Source of the DNA: Lentibacillus jeotgali
GTDB lineage: Bacteria; Bacillota; Bacilli; Bacillales; Amphibacillaceae
NCBI RefSeq assembly: GCF_000224785.1
Contig: NZ_AGAV01000025.1
Span: 1-64,000, forward strand
DNA: 64,000 bases
Direction: 5' to 3'
This document shows, piece after piece, positions 36,061-45,135 of this stretch. A model generated the notes under the pieces. The model searched no databases and was not told where the DNA came from. It saw only the letters and a list, made by a program, of their open reading frames with translations. Each line of letters opens with the position of its first letter. Position 1 is the stretch's first letter. The position numbers were made by a program, and so were the translations under genes.

Positions 36061-36543
36061 TTATTTCAGGAATGTTTCTAGCTCTCGTGCGAATTTTTCC
36101 AGATAGATTTTATCTGTTTCGTCAAATCGGCTTTTGATCGGACTGTCAATATCAAGGACGCCATAAATGTCATGGTCCTTAGACAGCGGAACAACTATTT
36201 CTGATTGGCTGGCGCTGTCACAGGCAATATGGCCCGGAAACGCTGACACGTCTGCAACAAGCTGTGTTTTCCACTCCTTGATGGCCGTTCCGCAGACACC
36301 TTTGCCATATTCAATTCGGATACAGGCGGGCAAACCCTGGAAAGGTCCAAGAACCAGTTCGTCATCCTTCCACAGATAGAATCCGACCCAGTTAACCTCA
36401 TCAAGAAATTGATTCAGCAGGGCGGATGCATTCGATAAAATGGCTGTTGCGTCTGTTTCCTCCTCGGAAAGGGCTGTCAATTGTTTTATTAATCGTTCAT
36501 AATCTTTTGCTTTATTACTGGAATAAGCGGTTGCCTGAAACAT
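36061..36543 (-). CDS. ytsP: GAF-domain free methionine-(R)-sulfoxide reductase type (YtsP)
   Basis: A 160-residue single GAF-domain enzyme that reduces free methionine-R-sulfoxide, repairing oxidised amino acid in the cytoplasm. The three redox cysteines of the fRMsr class are present: in LPACIRIEYGKGVCGTA (Cys about 81 and 91) and GHIACDSASQSEI (Cys about 115), at the family spacing. WVGFYLWKDDELVLGPFQG and DIYGVLDIDSP complete the GAF pocket. It is next to rpsD, as in B. subtilis. Confidence 0.88.
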   Translation of the reverse strand: MFQATAYSSNKAKDYERLIKQLTALSEEETDATAILSNASALLNQFLDEVNWVGFYLWKDDELVLGPFQGLPACIRIEYGKGVCGTAIKEWKTQLVADVSAFPGHIACDSASQSEIVVPLSKDHDIYGVLDIDSPIKSRFDETDKIYLEKFARELETFLK

Positions 36544-36660
36544 ACAGATTCAATTCCTTTCATTATTATTTCGACAAAAAGCTGAGGTAATTGTCGAGCG
36601 AAAATTGCAGGATATTTCGTCTTATCGTCGTAACAGTGAAGTAAGGGGGCATGAGTTCCA

Positions 36661-37284
36661 ATGAAAAAAAGTCCAACGAAACAAAAAGTTATAGATGCCG
36701 CATCTTCACTGTTTTTTCAGAATGGTTTTCATGGCACGTCGGTGAGGGATATAGCTGATAAAGCTGCTGTCAATGTTTCATTGATCAGTTATTATTTTAA
36801 AAGTAAACAAGGACTTCTTGAGTATGCTGTCACCCAATACTATGAAGCATATCTTGAAACGGTTGAAATATCCCTTGGGGAAAATGACGCACTGCCACCA
36901 TTGGATAAGCTAAAGCATTTGGTTGGAGTTATTATACAGTACAAACAGCGAAACTATCAATTATCATGTTTTATTCATCGCGAGCTGTCACTTGATTCGG
37001 TTTTTGTCCGTGAAATGACGGTGACCTACCTGGCAAAAGAAAATTATGTTATCAGTAATGCTTTTCATGCTATTTTTCCTGAGCAGAAAGGACAGCACCT
37101 GGATAAGCAATTTTTACTGATGCAGCTTAAGGGGATGTTAACCACGCCGTATTTGATGCAATACGAATGGAAAAATCATGTTGTGGGAGAATTTTCGCAT
37201 CATCAATTTGTCAGGAATTACACGCGCACAATTGATAATTGGCTGGATCATGCTGTGGAACAAAATAGAGAAAAGGCCCGGTGA
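36661..37284 (+). CDS. refZ: TetR-family regulator RefZ (YttP)
   Basis: A TetR-type DNA-binding protein of 207 residues. The helix-turn-helix is FHGTSVRDIADKAAVNVSLI followed by SYYFKSKQGLLEY (about residues 22-54). In B. subtilis RefZ, induced early in sporulation, binds sites near the origin and helps position FtsZ. Assignment rests on locus (between ytsP and ezrA) and family match; the C-terminal part is less diagnostic. The start follows AAGGGGG. The hisJ gene usually found between refZ and ezrA in B. subtilis is missing. Confidence 0.85.
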   Translation: MKKSPTKQKVIDAASSLFFQNGFHGTSVRDIADKAAVNVSLISYYFKSKQGLLEYAVTQYYEAYLETVEISLGENDALPPLDKLKHLVGVIIQYKQRNYQLSCFIHRELSLDSVFVREMTVTYLAKENYVISNAFHAIFPEQKGQHLDKQFLLMQLKGMLTTPYLMQYEWKNHVVGEFSHHQFVRNYTRTIDNWLDHAVEQNREKAR

Positions 37285-37569
37285 GTTTTGATACAGTGAA
37301 AACTTTCAATACGTGGGGGGTCCCCGCTGCTTGTTAGTTGAACAGAATCGGATTATTTACGGGGAGTTAATTCGATCAAATGTACGAGGGTAAATGATTT
37401 TGCTTAAAAATAATGTCGAATCATGAATTTATTTGAATTTTTTTAGCCAAAAATGCCAATAACGTGGTATTATTAATAATAAGGATAACTATTTTCTAAA
37501 ATGGGTTTCTTTGACATATAACCAGAGAAATAAACCTCTTATTAGTAATGACGTGTTAGGGGGCATTTT

Positions 37570-39261
37570 ATGGCATACATAATTGGAAGTATTCTTGTTA
37601 TCATTGCAATTATTATCACGGGGTTAATCATGCGGAAAAGGGTTTATGATGTTGTGGACCGGCTGGAAGCGTGGAAAATGGATATCATGAACCGCAATAT
37701 TGCGTCCGAACTCTCCCGGATTAAAAATCTTAATTTATCCGGTGAGACCCAGGAGAAATTTGAATCTTGGAAAGAACGTTGGGAGCACATTGTGGCGAAA
37801 GAACTGCCGGATATTGAGGAGCATTTATTTGACGCGGAGGAAGCCTCGGACCGGTATCGTTTTCCCACTGCCAAAAAGACATTGCGGACAGCTGAGCAGA
37901 CACTCCAATCGGTTGAAAGAGAGATCGAGCAAATGCTGGAAGAGCTTGATCAATTGATGGAATCAGAAGAATCCAGCCGTAAAAATATCGAGCAGATTGA
38001 ACCTGATTTAAAAGCTTTGCGCAAAAAACTGTCGCAGAGCCGCACCCGGTACGGAAAGGCCGAAGCTCAATTTGACCGTGAGCTTGATGAGCTTGAGAAT
38101 AAACTCGGCCAGTATCATGAGATAGTGGACGAAGGCAATTATTCAGAAGCGCGAGATCTGGTTGAAGGGCTGAAACAGGAATTAGATCGACTGGCAGTGG
38201 AAATGGATGAATTCCCTGCCATCTATCGAAAGTGCAAGCATGATCTGCCTGAACAGCTTGATGAATTACTGAAAGGTCTGCATGAAATGAAGGAAGGCGG
38301 CTACCGGATTGAACATCTCGGTTTTGAAAAAGAGGTGCATCATTTTCAGCACCGATTGACCGAATGTATCCATTCTCTCGAAAAAGGCGACGCCTCAATG
38401 GCAAATGAGATTATTCCTGACATTGAGGAACGGGTTAACGAGATGTATCAGCTTCTTGAAAAAGAAGCTCTTGCAAAAAATTACGTTGATACGAAATTGA
38501 GCCCTTACCAGAATGCATTGGGCGCATTGGAAAGTGACTTCAATGTGACAAAAGAAGAGGTTGAAGCATTAAGGGAGAATTACTATTTTGAAGATGGGGA
38601 TATGGAGAAATATCTTTCATTGGATAAAGCCATTACGCAGCTTCACAACCAGCTGGAAGCTATTAACAACTCAATTGAACATGACGATACACCGCATTCC
38701 GAATTACGAAGGGAACTTGAAATTGGCTTTGAAGAGTTGAACACACTGAAGGAGGACCATGAGACGTTCAAAAAACGCATTCAGGAGATGCGTCAGGATG
38801 AAATCGAAGCAAAAGAAAAATTGGCAGAGATGCGAAGGCGATTATTTCAGATTAATCGGCGGCTGAAAAAAAGTAACATTCCAGGCGTCCCGAACTTCAT
38901 CTGGAATAAAATGGATGAAGCGGCCGAGCGGAATGATCGTGTCTTTTCGGCTTTGGAAAAACAGCCGCTTGATATGATAGAGGTTCAGCATGCTTTGTCC
39001 GAAGCTAAAAACACTGTGGAATATGTGGCAGAGCAGACAGATACACTCCTTGAGCAGGCATATTTAACTGAACAGGTCATCCAGTATGCCAATCGTTATC
39101 GCAGTCAGGATGCTGAACTTGCCAAAAAACTGTCAGAAGCGGAGCGCTTATTCCGTGCTTATGAATATGAACTTGCGCTTGAACAGGCAGCAAGGGCTGT
39201 GGAAGAGGTTGAACCAGGCGCCCTTAAACATATCGAACAATTTCAGAAAGCGGCAAATTAA
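37570..39261 (+). CDS. ezrA: Septation ring formation regulator EzrA
   Basis: A membrane-anchored spectrin-like coiled-coil protein, 563 residues, that binds FtsZ and limits ring assembly to mid-cell. One N-terminal membrane helix (about residues 3-20, IIGSILVIIAIIITGLIM) is followed by RKRVYDVVDRLEAWK and long heptad-rich helices to the end. The conserved SGETQEKFESWKERWE (about 57-72) and the C-terminal YRSQDAELAKKLSEAERLF (QNR-patch region) identify the family. It has AGGGGGCA before the ATG. It is followed by the leader of nifZ, with no clear terminator of its own. Confidence 0.95.
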   Translation: MAYIIGSILVIIAIIITGLIMRKRVYDVVDRLEAWKMDIMNRNIASELSRIKNLNLSGETQEKFESWKERWEHIVAKELPDIEEHLFDAEEASDRYRFPTAKKTLRTAEQTLQSVEREIEQMLEELDQLMESEESSRKNIEQIEPDLKALRKKLSQSRTRYGKAEAQFDRELDELENKLGQYHEIVDEGNYSEARDLVEGLKQELDRLAVEMDEFPAIYRKCKHDLPEQLDELLKGLHEMKEGGYRIEHLGFEKEVHHFQHRLTECIHSLEKGDASMANEIIPDIEERVNEMYQLLEKEALAKNYVDTKLSPYQNALGALESDFNVTKEEVEALRENYYFEDGDMEKYLSLDKAITQLHNQLEAINNSIEHDDTPHSELRRELEIGFEELNTLKEDHETFKKRIQEMRQDEIEAKEKLAEMRRRLFQINRRLKKSNIPGVPNFIWNKMDEAAERNDRVFSALEKQPLDMIEVQHALSEAKNTVEYVAEQTDTLLEQAYLTEQVIQYANRYRSQDAELAKKLSEAERLFRAYEYELALEQAARAVEEVEPGALKHIEQFQKAAN

Positions 39262-39286
39262 TATAAGTCTGCAACAAGCAGAATCC

Positions 39287-39316
39287 TTGCCATGAACTAT
39301 TGAAACGGATTATAAT
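39287..39316 (+). promoter_or_regulatory. Candidate promoter of nifZ-thiI
   Basis: TTGCCA (39287-39292), an 18-base spacer and a consensus TATAAT (39311-39316), predicting a transcript start near 39323. Confidence 0.55.
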
Positions 39317-39322
39317 TCAAGG

Positions 39323-39513
39323 AAATTTTCAAATAAATGACGAACCGATTCCGATGACATCCTGCTGCTGATTTGCAGGGAACATCGGAATTAAGTGTGA
39401 AAAATAGACGTAAAGGCTGCCTTAACGGGAAGGATAAGATAAAATTGGTCCTTTTTCTGATAAGCAGCCTTGCTTATTGTCGAACGCAAAAAGATTTACA
39501 GGGAGTTATGATC
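39323..39513 (+). promoter_or_regulatory. Structured leader of nifZ-thiI (two stem-loops)
   Basis: Hairpin 1 (39349-39390): TTCCGATG and CATCGGAA form the base, CCTGC and GCAGG the upper stem, with an asymmetric internal loop (ACAT/GAA). Hairpin 2 (39413-39472): AAGGCTGC-c-TTA pairs with TAAGCAGCCTT around one bulged C, enclosing a second helix AAGGAT/GTCCTT. Neither ends in a T run, so they are not simple terminators. The leader is about 190 bases, long enough for a cis-regulatory RNA. I match it to no known riboswitch. Confidence 0.5.
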
Positions 39514-40653
39514 ATGATTTATTTGGACAACAGTGCAACCACAAAACCGGATCCCGCGGTGCTTGAAAGTTTTCAGCAGGCATCCGGCCGTTTTTTTGCT
39601 AATCCGTCGAGCATTCATCAATTTGGCGGGGAAGCCGAAAAACTGCTTGCAAAAGCAAAAGAACAGGCTGCTGATTTGTTGCATGTTCAACGTGAGGAGA
39701 TTGTATTTACCTCCGGGGGTACAGAAGGGAATAATCTGGCTATTAAAGGCATTGCACTTGAGCATCAGGGGCGCGGCAAACATATTATGACAACTGACAT
39801 TGAACATTCCTCGGTCAATGAAGCATTCAAAGGATTGGAGCAGCTGGGTTTTGACGTAACCTATTTACCGGTTGACGAAAATGGAGTCGTCTCAGTCAAC
39901 AAACTGAAAGACGCTATCAGGGATGATACGATTTTAATCAGCATTATGCATGTGAATAACGAGCTTGGATCTATTCAACCTGTCGAGGAAATCGGTAAAA
40001 TCGCCAAACAGCATCCAAAGTTATTTTTCCATGTTGACCATGTTCAGGGAATGGGTAAAGTACCGTTAAGACTTGCTGGCACAGGAATTGACCTATGCAC
40101 CATATCAGGTCATAAAATCCATGGCTTAAAAGGGACTGGAATCCTATATATCAAAAAAGGAACGACATTGTTCCCTTTATTCCATGGCGGTAACCAGGAG
40201 CAGGGCCTTCGTTCAGGTACCGAAAACCTCGCCGGTGCCGTTTCGCTAGTTAAGGCTATCCGCTTATTAAATGAACGGCAGCGAGAAGGTATCGCCCATA
40301 TGCGTGAATTACAGCAGCTGCTGCGAGAGAACCTGAGTGAGATGAACGGTGTGGAGGTCAATACGCCTGTAGCGGCCGCCCCCCATATTATGAATATTTC
40401 AGTCCCTGGGCTGAAGCCGGAAGTTATTATCCACACTCTTGGCGAACAGAGTATTTATATATCGACAAAATCAGCTTGCTCATCCAAGCAATCGAATGAA
40501 AGCAAAATCCTTGCTGCATGTGGCCATGAAAATAACCGCTCAGCCTCTGCACTAAGGATCAGTATATCCTATGATACAACGGAAGAAGAGATTCGCGTAT
40601 TTCTAAATGCACTGTCAGAGGCGATCGATCAATTAAAGGCAATACTGGAGTAG
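39514..40653 (+). CDS. nifZ: Cysteine desulfurase NifZ (IscS-type, partner of ThiI)
   Basis: A PLP enzyme that takes sulfur from cysteine and passes it as persulfide to ThiI for 4-thiouridine in tRNA. It has the N-terminus MIYLDNSATTKP, the PLP lysine in SGHKIHGLKGTG (Lys about 202), and the catalytic cysteine loop STKSACSSKQ (Cys about 323). The 379-residue length fits. I chose the ATG at 39514 because GGGAG lies 8 bases upstream; an in-frame extension to a TTG at 39373 would translate the structured leader and is not expected. thiI starts 6 bases after the stop. Confidence 0.93.
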   Translation: MIYLDNSATTKPDPAVLESFQQASGRFFANPSSIHQFGGEAEKLLAKAKEQAADLLHVQREEIVFTSGGTEGNNLAIKGIALEHQGRGKHIMTTDIEHSSVNEAFKGLEQLGFDVTYLPVDENGVVSVNKLKDAIRDDTILISIMHVNNELGSIQPVEEIGKIAKQHPKLFFHVDHVQGMGKVPLRLAGTGIDLCTISGHKIHGLKGTGILYIKKGTTLFPLFHGGNQEQGLRSGTENLAGAVSLVKAIRLLNERQREGIAHMRELQQLLRENLSEMNGVEVNTPVAAAPHIMNISVPGLKPEVIIHTLGEQSIYISTKSACSSKQSNESKILAACGHENNRSASALRISISYDTTEEEIRVFLNALSEAIDQLKAILE

Positions 40654-40659
40654 ATAATT

Positions 40660-41862
40660 ATGCAATATGATCATATATTAATTCGTTATGGTGAAATGGC
40701 TTTAAAAGGAAAAAACAGAAAAAGTTTTATCGTACAACTGCAAAATAATCTCCGGCAGCAACTAAAAGATTTTCCGGAAACAAAAGTGAAGCGTACGCAA
40801 GGCAGGATGTTTGTTCTACTGAATGGGCATGATGCGGAAGCTGTTATGGAAAAATGTAAAAATGTGTTTGGCCTGCAAAGTCTCAGCATGGCTATAAAGG
40901 TTCAAAATGATGAGACCGAGATTAAGGATGCGGCATTGTGGGCACTGGAAAACACGACCGATGCCAAAACATTCAAGGTTTCCGTCAAACGCATTGACAA
41001 AAAGTTCCCGATACGGTCACAGGATATGAATCAGGTTCTTGGCAAACATCTACTGTCAAATACGACCGGATTCACAGTTGATGTGCATCAGCCTGATATA
41101 GAGCTTAAAATTGAAATTCGAACCGAAGCAACCTATATTACGTCAAGTGTCGTTCCTGGTCTGGGCGGCTTACCTGTGGGCACATCAGGTAAGACGCTCC
41201 TGATGCTATCTGGAGGAATCGACAGCCCTGTTGCAGGATTTTTGGCTATGAAGCGCGGCGTGGAAATTGAAGCAATCCATTTTCATTCCCCGCCGTTTAC
41301 GAGCGAACGCGCTAAGCAGAAGGTTTTGGATTTAGCTGAAAAGTTAACTAGTTACGGGAACAAAGTGAATGTTCATATCGTTCCATTTACGAAAGTACAG
41401 CAGCATATATTCCGTGAAATGCCGGAAAATTATGCGATGACTATCATGCGCCGGATTATGATGCGTATAAGTGAACAGGTCTGCAGGAAGGAATCCATCC
41501 TCTCGATTACAACCGGTGAGAGCCTTGGGCAGGTCGCCAGTCAGACGATGGAGAGTATGAATACGATTAACGAGGTAACCAATTATCCAATTCTCCGTCC
41601 ATTGGTGGCGATGGATAAAGATGATATAGTCCAGATTTCCAGAAGAATTGATACGTACGATATATCAATTCGCCCATACGAGGATTGCTGTACAATTTTT
41701 GTTCCAAAATCGCCAAAAACACGGCCTGGACGCGAAAAGGTGAATCAATTCGAGTCACAAACTGATTTCACTAAACTGATTGAGGAAGCTGTCAATGGTA
41801 TTGAAGTGGTGACATTGACCGGTAAGGCAGATGCAGAAAAGGAATTTGATGATTTATTATAA
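40660..41862 (+). CDS. thiI: tRNA 4-thiouridine synthase ThiI
   Basis: Transfers sulfur to uridine 8 of tRNA. Domains in order: N-terminal ferredoxin-like and THUMP RNA-binding (about residues 1-165; DHILIRYGEMALKGKNR at the start) and a PP-loop ATP pyrophosphatase with LLMLSGGIDSPVAGFLAMK (about 180-198). The 400-residue form lacks the C-terminal rhodanese domain present in E. coli ThiI, as usual in Firmicutes, where sulfur comes directly from NifZ; EDCCTIF (about 341-347) may hold the acceptor cysteine. GGAG precedes the ATG. It forms an operon with nifZ. Confidence 0.95.
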   Translation: MQYDHILIRYGEMALKGKNRKSFIVQLQNNLRQQLKDFPETKVKRTQGRMFVLLNGHDAEAVMEKCKNVFGLQSLSMAIKVQNDETEIKDAALWALENTTDAKTFKVSVKRIDKKFPIRSQDMNQVLGKHLLSNTTGFTVDVHQPDIELKIEIRTEATYITSSVVPGLGGLPVGTSGKTLLMLSGGIDSPVAGFLAMKRGVEIEAIHFHSPPFTSERAKQKVLDLAEKLTSYGNKVNVHIVPFTKVQQHIFREMPENYAMTIMRRIMMRISEQVCRKESILSITTGESLGQVASQTMESMNTINEVTNYPILRPLVAMDKDDIVQISRRIDTYDISIRPYEDCCTIFVPKSPKTRPGREKVNQFESQTDFTKLIEEAVNGIEVVTLTGKADAEKEFDDLL

Positions 41863-42001
41863 TAGCGTGTGCAATATATTCAAAGCACCGCAGTTTTGGC
41901 GGGCTTTTTAAAAAAACCTTTAATTAGGAATTTACAACAACTACCAGTTTTAAAATCTCGCTTCGGTACGCAATCTAAGGGTACCAAGGAGGTGATAGAT
42001 T

Positions 42002-42208
42002 ATGCCAAGCAACAACAGTTCAAATCAACTGGTAGTCCCTGGTGCAGAACAAGCTCTAAACCAAATGAAGACCGAGATTGCACAGGAGTTTGGTGTACAA
42101 CTTGGTGCTGATACGACTTCCCGCGGCAATGGGTCTGTAGGCGGGGAAATCACAAAACGTCTTGTTAACACAGCTGAACAACAATTTGGCGGTAACATGC
42201 CGCAGTAA
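42002..42208 (+). CDS. sspA: Alpha/beta-type small acid-soluble spore protein
   Basis: A 68-residue DNA-coating spore protein that protects DNA from UV and hydrolysis and is digested by GPR during germination. The family boxes are clear: [20 protein letters not shown], the GPR cleavage region [10 protein letters not shown] (about residues 25-34), [20 protein letters not shown], and [11 protein letters not shown]. The ribosome site CAAGGAGGTGATAGATT is very strong, as expected for a highly made spore protein. Same place as sspA in B. subtilis (after thiI); expected to be sigma-G dependent, although I could not define the promoter. Confidence 0.95.
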   Translation: MPSNNSSNQLVVPGAEQALNQMKTEIAQEFGVQLGADTTSRGNGSVGGEITKRLVNTAEQQFGGNMPQ

Positions 42209-42229
42209 CAACAGTATAATAATGGCTAG

Positions 42230-42260
42230 AGGGCTATCCTCACGGGGGTAGCCCTTTTTA
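42230..42260 (+). terminator. Terminator after sspA
   Basis: AGGGCTATCC (42230-42239) pairs with GGGTAGCCCT (42246-42255) with one wobble; TTTTT follows. Confidence 0.85.
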
Positions 42261-42320
42261 TTATGCTGAGAATGATCCAGTTGGCTGAATGCAACGGAAC
42301 TGTAGTCCGACTAATTATTC

Positions 42321-43121
42321 TTATAAAAACGTGCGCTTTACTCTGTTCCAATAGGAGTTATTCTTCAGTTTGACGGTTTTAACCAGTTTATCGCTCAGGT
42401 TAACGGTCAGGTTTTGAATATTTCTGACTGGATAGGCTTCATTGTCCATACCGATAATCGGATAATCATTCCCATCCTGGACGACTTCCATTTTTAATGT
42501 ACGGTCTTTGTTCAAGATAAACGACGATCCTAGCGTTCGGTAGCGGTTATTATTGAGTGATGCAATTTCGGATACCTGGAAGCATGGTATTTTTGGATCG
42601 ATGACAGCGCCCTGTGTCGATTTGTTATAGCCGGTGCTTCCGGTAGGCGTTGCCACGATCAGTCCATCACCGCGAAATGTCTCAAAATGCAAATCATCGA
42701 TATAAACATCAATAACGATTGATTTGATGATGGTCGAGCGTATACTGACTTCATTCAGGCAGTTAAAAGTGGATTCCCCGTTCACTTGAACATCAATGAG
42801 CGGAAATCGCCGTACTTCCATTTCTTCATGCTGCATAGTGTACAACATGTCATCAAAGTTATCCATATTAAAATCGCAATATAACCCTGATTCATTCGAT
42901 CTTGTAATGCCTGTGTATAGACAATCTTGTCGAAAGCCGGTTAACCGGACCGCCTGAAGGAATGCTCCGTCACCGCCAACACTAATAATAACGTTAGCAT
43001 CATCGGGGTTTTCCACAATTTGAAAATTGTTTTCCCTGGCTAACCTAAATAGTGGCTCTAACTTATGTTCAAGGTCCTGGTCAGGGGGATAAAAAAAGTA
43101 TAGGTTATTTCGAATCGGCAT
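42321..43121 (-). CDS. nadK: NAD kinase (NadK2/YtdI type)
   Basis: Phosphorylates NAD to NADP. The 266-residue protein has the kinase motif VGGDGAFLQAVR (about residues 48-59, GGDG), the substrate loop NEVSIRSTII, and the conserved FRGDGLIVATPTGSTGYNKS (about 148-167). The missing charged patch typical of the other Bacillus paralogue cannot be judged by eye; the position beside sspA and ytfI matches ytdI (ppnKB). AGGAGGGACT precedes the ATG. It is divergent from ytfI. Confidence 0.93.
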   Translation of the reverse strand: MPIRNNLYFFYPPDQDLEHKLEPLFRLARENNFQIVENPDDANVIISVGGDGAFLQAVRLTGFRQDCLYTGITRSNESGLYCDFNMDNFDDMLYTMQHEEMEVRRFPLIDVQVNGESTFNCLNEVSIRSTIIKSIVIDVYIDDLHFETFRGDGLIVATPTGSTGYNKSTQGAVIDPKIPCFQVSEIASLNNNRYRTLGSSFILNKDRTLKMEVVQDGNDYPIIGMDNEAYPVRNIQNLTVNLSDKLVKTVKLKNNSYWNRVKRTFL

Positions 43122-43231
43122 ATGAGAGTCCCTCCTATCTGTTAATTTTATTCTATCACTTAATCAAAATTTAACCCAATAATGTGTAAAAAAAGGAAAT
43201 TGCGGAAGTATAAAGAAAAAGAGGTGAGTTA

Positions 43232-43807
43232 ATGGTTATTGGCGCTCTCATATTTTTTCTCGTCTTTTTAATCGTGTTTTTATATTCACGGATAAAAGTG
43301 TTCGGCTCCATCACATTAAACCAGGAAAAACAAGTCATTTGGGTAGCCTGTTACTTTTATCGGATTCGTTTGCTGGAAAGATCTATTGATTTGACGGAAG
43401 AAGAACCAGAACACGAGAAGTCATTTCAGGAAACTGTATCACTTTTACATAAAGGTAGTCAGAATATTATTCAGAAAGCAAGGATTTCACATGAGATTGT
43501 CACCCTCATTTTAGAACGACTGCGGTTTCATGATTTTTCCTGGCAAACAGAAGTAGGGACTGGAAAAGCGCATACAACAGGTATGGCAGTCGGCGGGATC
43601 TGGAGTGCTAAGGGTGCGGTAGCAGGGATGTTATCTGCAAAAAGCCATTTTCATTGCAGACCGTCGATGACGGTTACACCCGTTTATAACCAAAAACGGA
43701 TTCATTCGGCTATTAACTGCATGATATCCATCAGGACAGGGCAGGCTATTTATGCATTACTGAAAATCATACGAAAATATTCTGTTAAACAAGAAGCTAT
43801 CATTTAA
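43232..43807 (+). CDS. ytfI: DUF2953 membrane-associated protein YtfI
   Basis: A 191-residue protein with an N-terminal membrane helix (about residues 2-20, IGALIFFLVFLIVFLYS) and a DUF2953 body, including FSWQTEVGTGKAHTTGMAVG (about 109-128) and VTPVYNQKRIHSAINCMISI (about 149-168). It sits one operon step before gerW (14 bases), as ytfI-ytfJ in B. subtilis, which suggests a role in sporulation or germination. Mechanism is unknown. Confidence 0.82.
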   Translation: MVIGALIFFLVFLIVFLYSRIKVFGSITLNQEKQVIWVACYFYRIRLLERSIDLTEEEPEHEKSFQETVSLLHKGSQNIIQKARISHEIVTLILERLRFHDFSWQTEVGTGKAHTTGMAVGGIWSAKGAVAGMLSAKSHFHCRPSMTVTPVYNQKRIHSAINCMISIRTGQAIYALLKIIRKYSVKQEAII

Positions 43808-43821
43808 GAAGGAGGATTACC

Positions 43822-44415
43822 ATGGATGAGCATCCAATTCAGGGGTTAATGACGACAGCAATGGAAAATTTGAAAGATATGACTGAGGTTAACACAATCA
43901 TAGGGGATCCCATTGAGTCGCCGGTAGATGGCAGTGTTATCATCCCAGTCTCGAAACTGGGGTTTGGATTTGCTGCAGGCGGGAGCGAATTCAATGGCGG
44001 CAGTTCCGGGGAATCAGGCGGAAAAGACGCTATGCCTTTTGGTGGCGGCAGCGGCGGTGGTGTCTCAGTGACGCCTGTTGCATTTCTAATCGTTAATCCA
44101 AAAGGGATTAAAATGATTCACCTTGACGAAAGTACACATATTTATGAGAAAATGATGGACTTTGCACCTAAAGCCGTCGAAAAAATCCAGCAATTACTCA
44201 AAGAGTCGGGACTACCGGACAAAATGAAACAGCAAACCAGTCAGCATGGCGGCAAAGGTGATGAGGAAAAGCAGAAAAAGGAAAAACAGCAGCAGGAACA
44301 ACAATCTCAACAGGATGAGCAGTCCCAGCAGGATGAACAGTCTCAGCAAGGGCCAAAACCTCGACGGAAATCACAGCAATTTGATGATCACTTTGACCAG
44401 AATTTTGATATTTAA
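43822..44415 (+). CDS. gerW: GerW family sporulation protein (YtfJ)
   Basis: Sporulation protein needed in B. subtilis for normal L-alanine germination response. The family core spans residues 1-130: PIQGLMTTAMENLKDMTEVN, GDPIESPVDGSVIIPVSKLG, and a Gly/Ser loop ending in GGGSGGGVSVTPVAFLIV. The C-terminal 55 or so residues are an unusual Lys/Gln/Glu-rich tail with QSQQDEQSQQDEQSQQ repeats, longer than I recall in B. subtilis (total 197 here). AGGAGGATT precedes the ATG. Confidence 0.9.
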   Translation: MDEHPIQGLMTTAMENLKDMTEVNTIIGDPIESPVDGSVIIPVSKLGFGFAAGGSEFNGGSSGESGGKDAMPFGGGSGGGVSVTPVAFLIVNPKGIKMIHLDESTHIYEKMMDFAPKAVEKIQQLLKESGLPDKMKQQTSQHGGKGDEEKQKKEKQQQEQQSQQDEQSQQDEQSQQGPKPRRKSQQFDDHFDQNFDI

Positions 44416-44519
44416 TTCATAGCGTATTTACAATTTTGATGTCTTTAACAGTGGACATACACGGCCCTTCCATTCATAATAAGACTATAGGTTAATATTT
44501 ACAGGAAGGGATGATTTCA

Positions 44520-45020
44520 ATGGCGAATGTAACATTTAACCAAGATCCGGTGACACTGTTAGGGAAGGAGATCTCAGTCGGTGATAAAGCTCCGGATTTT
44601 ACAGTTTTGGCCAACGATCTTCAGGAAGTCTCACTAAGTGATTATAAGGGTAAAGTAAGGCTGATTGCGGCTGTGCCGTCTGTCGATACAGGTGTTTGTT
44701 CAGATGAGACAAAGCGCTTTAATGAAGAGGCAGACAAGCTGGATAACGTACATGTATTAACCATCAGCATGGATTTGCCGTTTGCTCAGGGACGCTGGTG
44801 CGCAGCTACTGGCGTAAAAAACCTGGATACATTATCAGATCACCGCAACGCGGATTTCGGTGAAAAATACGGTGTGCTAATTAAAGAGCTCCGTCTTCTG
44901 GCAAGGGCAGTATTTGTGGTTGACTCAAATGACAATATCACATATGTAGAATATGTTGATGAGGTTACCAACCACCCTGATTATGACCGTGCTTTAGACG
45001 CAGCACAAAAAGCAGAGTAA
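44520..45020 (+). CDS. tpx: Thiol peroxidase Tpx
   Basis: An atypical 2-Cys peroxiredoxin that reduces hydroperoxides with thioredoxin. Peroxidatic Cys60 is in SVDTGVCSDE and resolving Cys94 is in QGRWCAATG, the exact Tpx spacing. I chose the ATG at 44520 (166 residues, MANVTFNQDPV), with AGGAAGGG 7-8 bases upstream; the ATG at 44511 touches the ribosome site. It is followed by a good terminator. Locus after gerW matches B. subtilis. Confidence 0.95.
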   Translation: MANVTFNQDPVTLLGKEISVGDKAPDFTVLANDLQEVSLSDYKGKVRLIAAVPSVDTGVCSDETKRFNEEADKLDNVHVLTISMDLPFAQGRWCAATGVKNLDTLSDHRNADFGEKYGVLIKELRLLARAVFVVDSNDNITYVEYVDEVTNHPDYDRALDAAQKAE

Positions 45021-45028
45021 TTTTTGGC

Positions 45029-45067
45029 AGCTCTCCTGCTGAGGAATATGGCAGGGGAGCTTTTTTG
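45029..45067 (+). terminator. Terminator after tpx
   Basis: AGCTCTCCTGC (45029-45039) pairs with GCAGGGGAGCT (45051-45061) with one wobble; six T follow. Confidence 0.85.
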
Positions 45068-45135
45068 TTTTAGAATAAACCGGTCTTTTGATACAATAGA
45101 AACGCCTTGAGACAGTGGATCGGAGGATTTATGAC

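Noticed and set aside
37730-38404. A 224-codon minus-strand frame inside ezrA
   Set aside because: Antisense of coiled-coil coding sequence with no ribosome site; ezrA is unambiguous.
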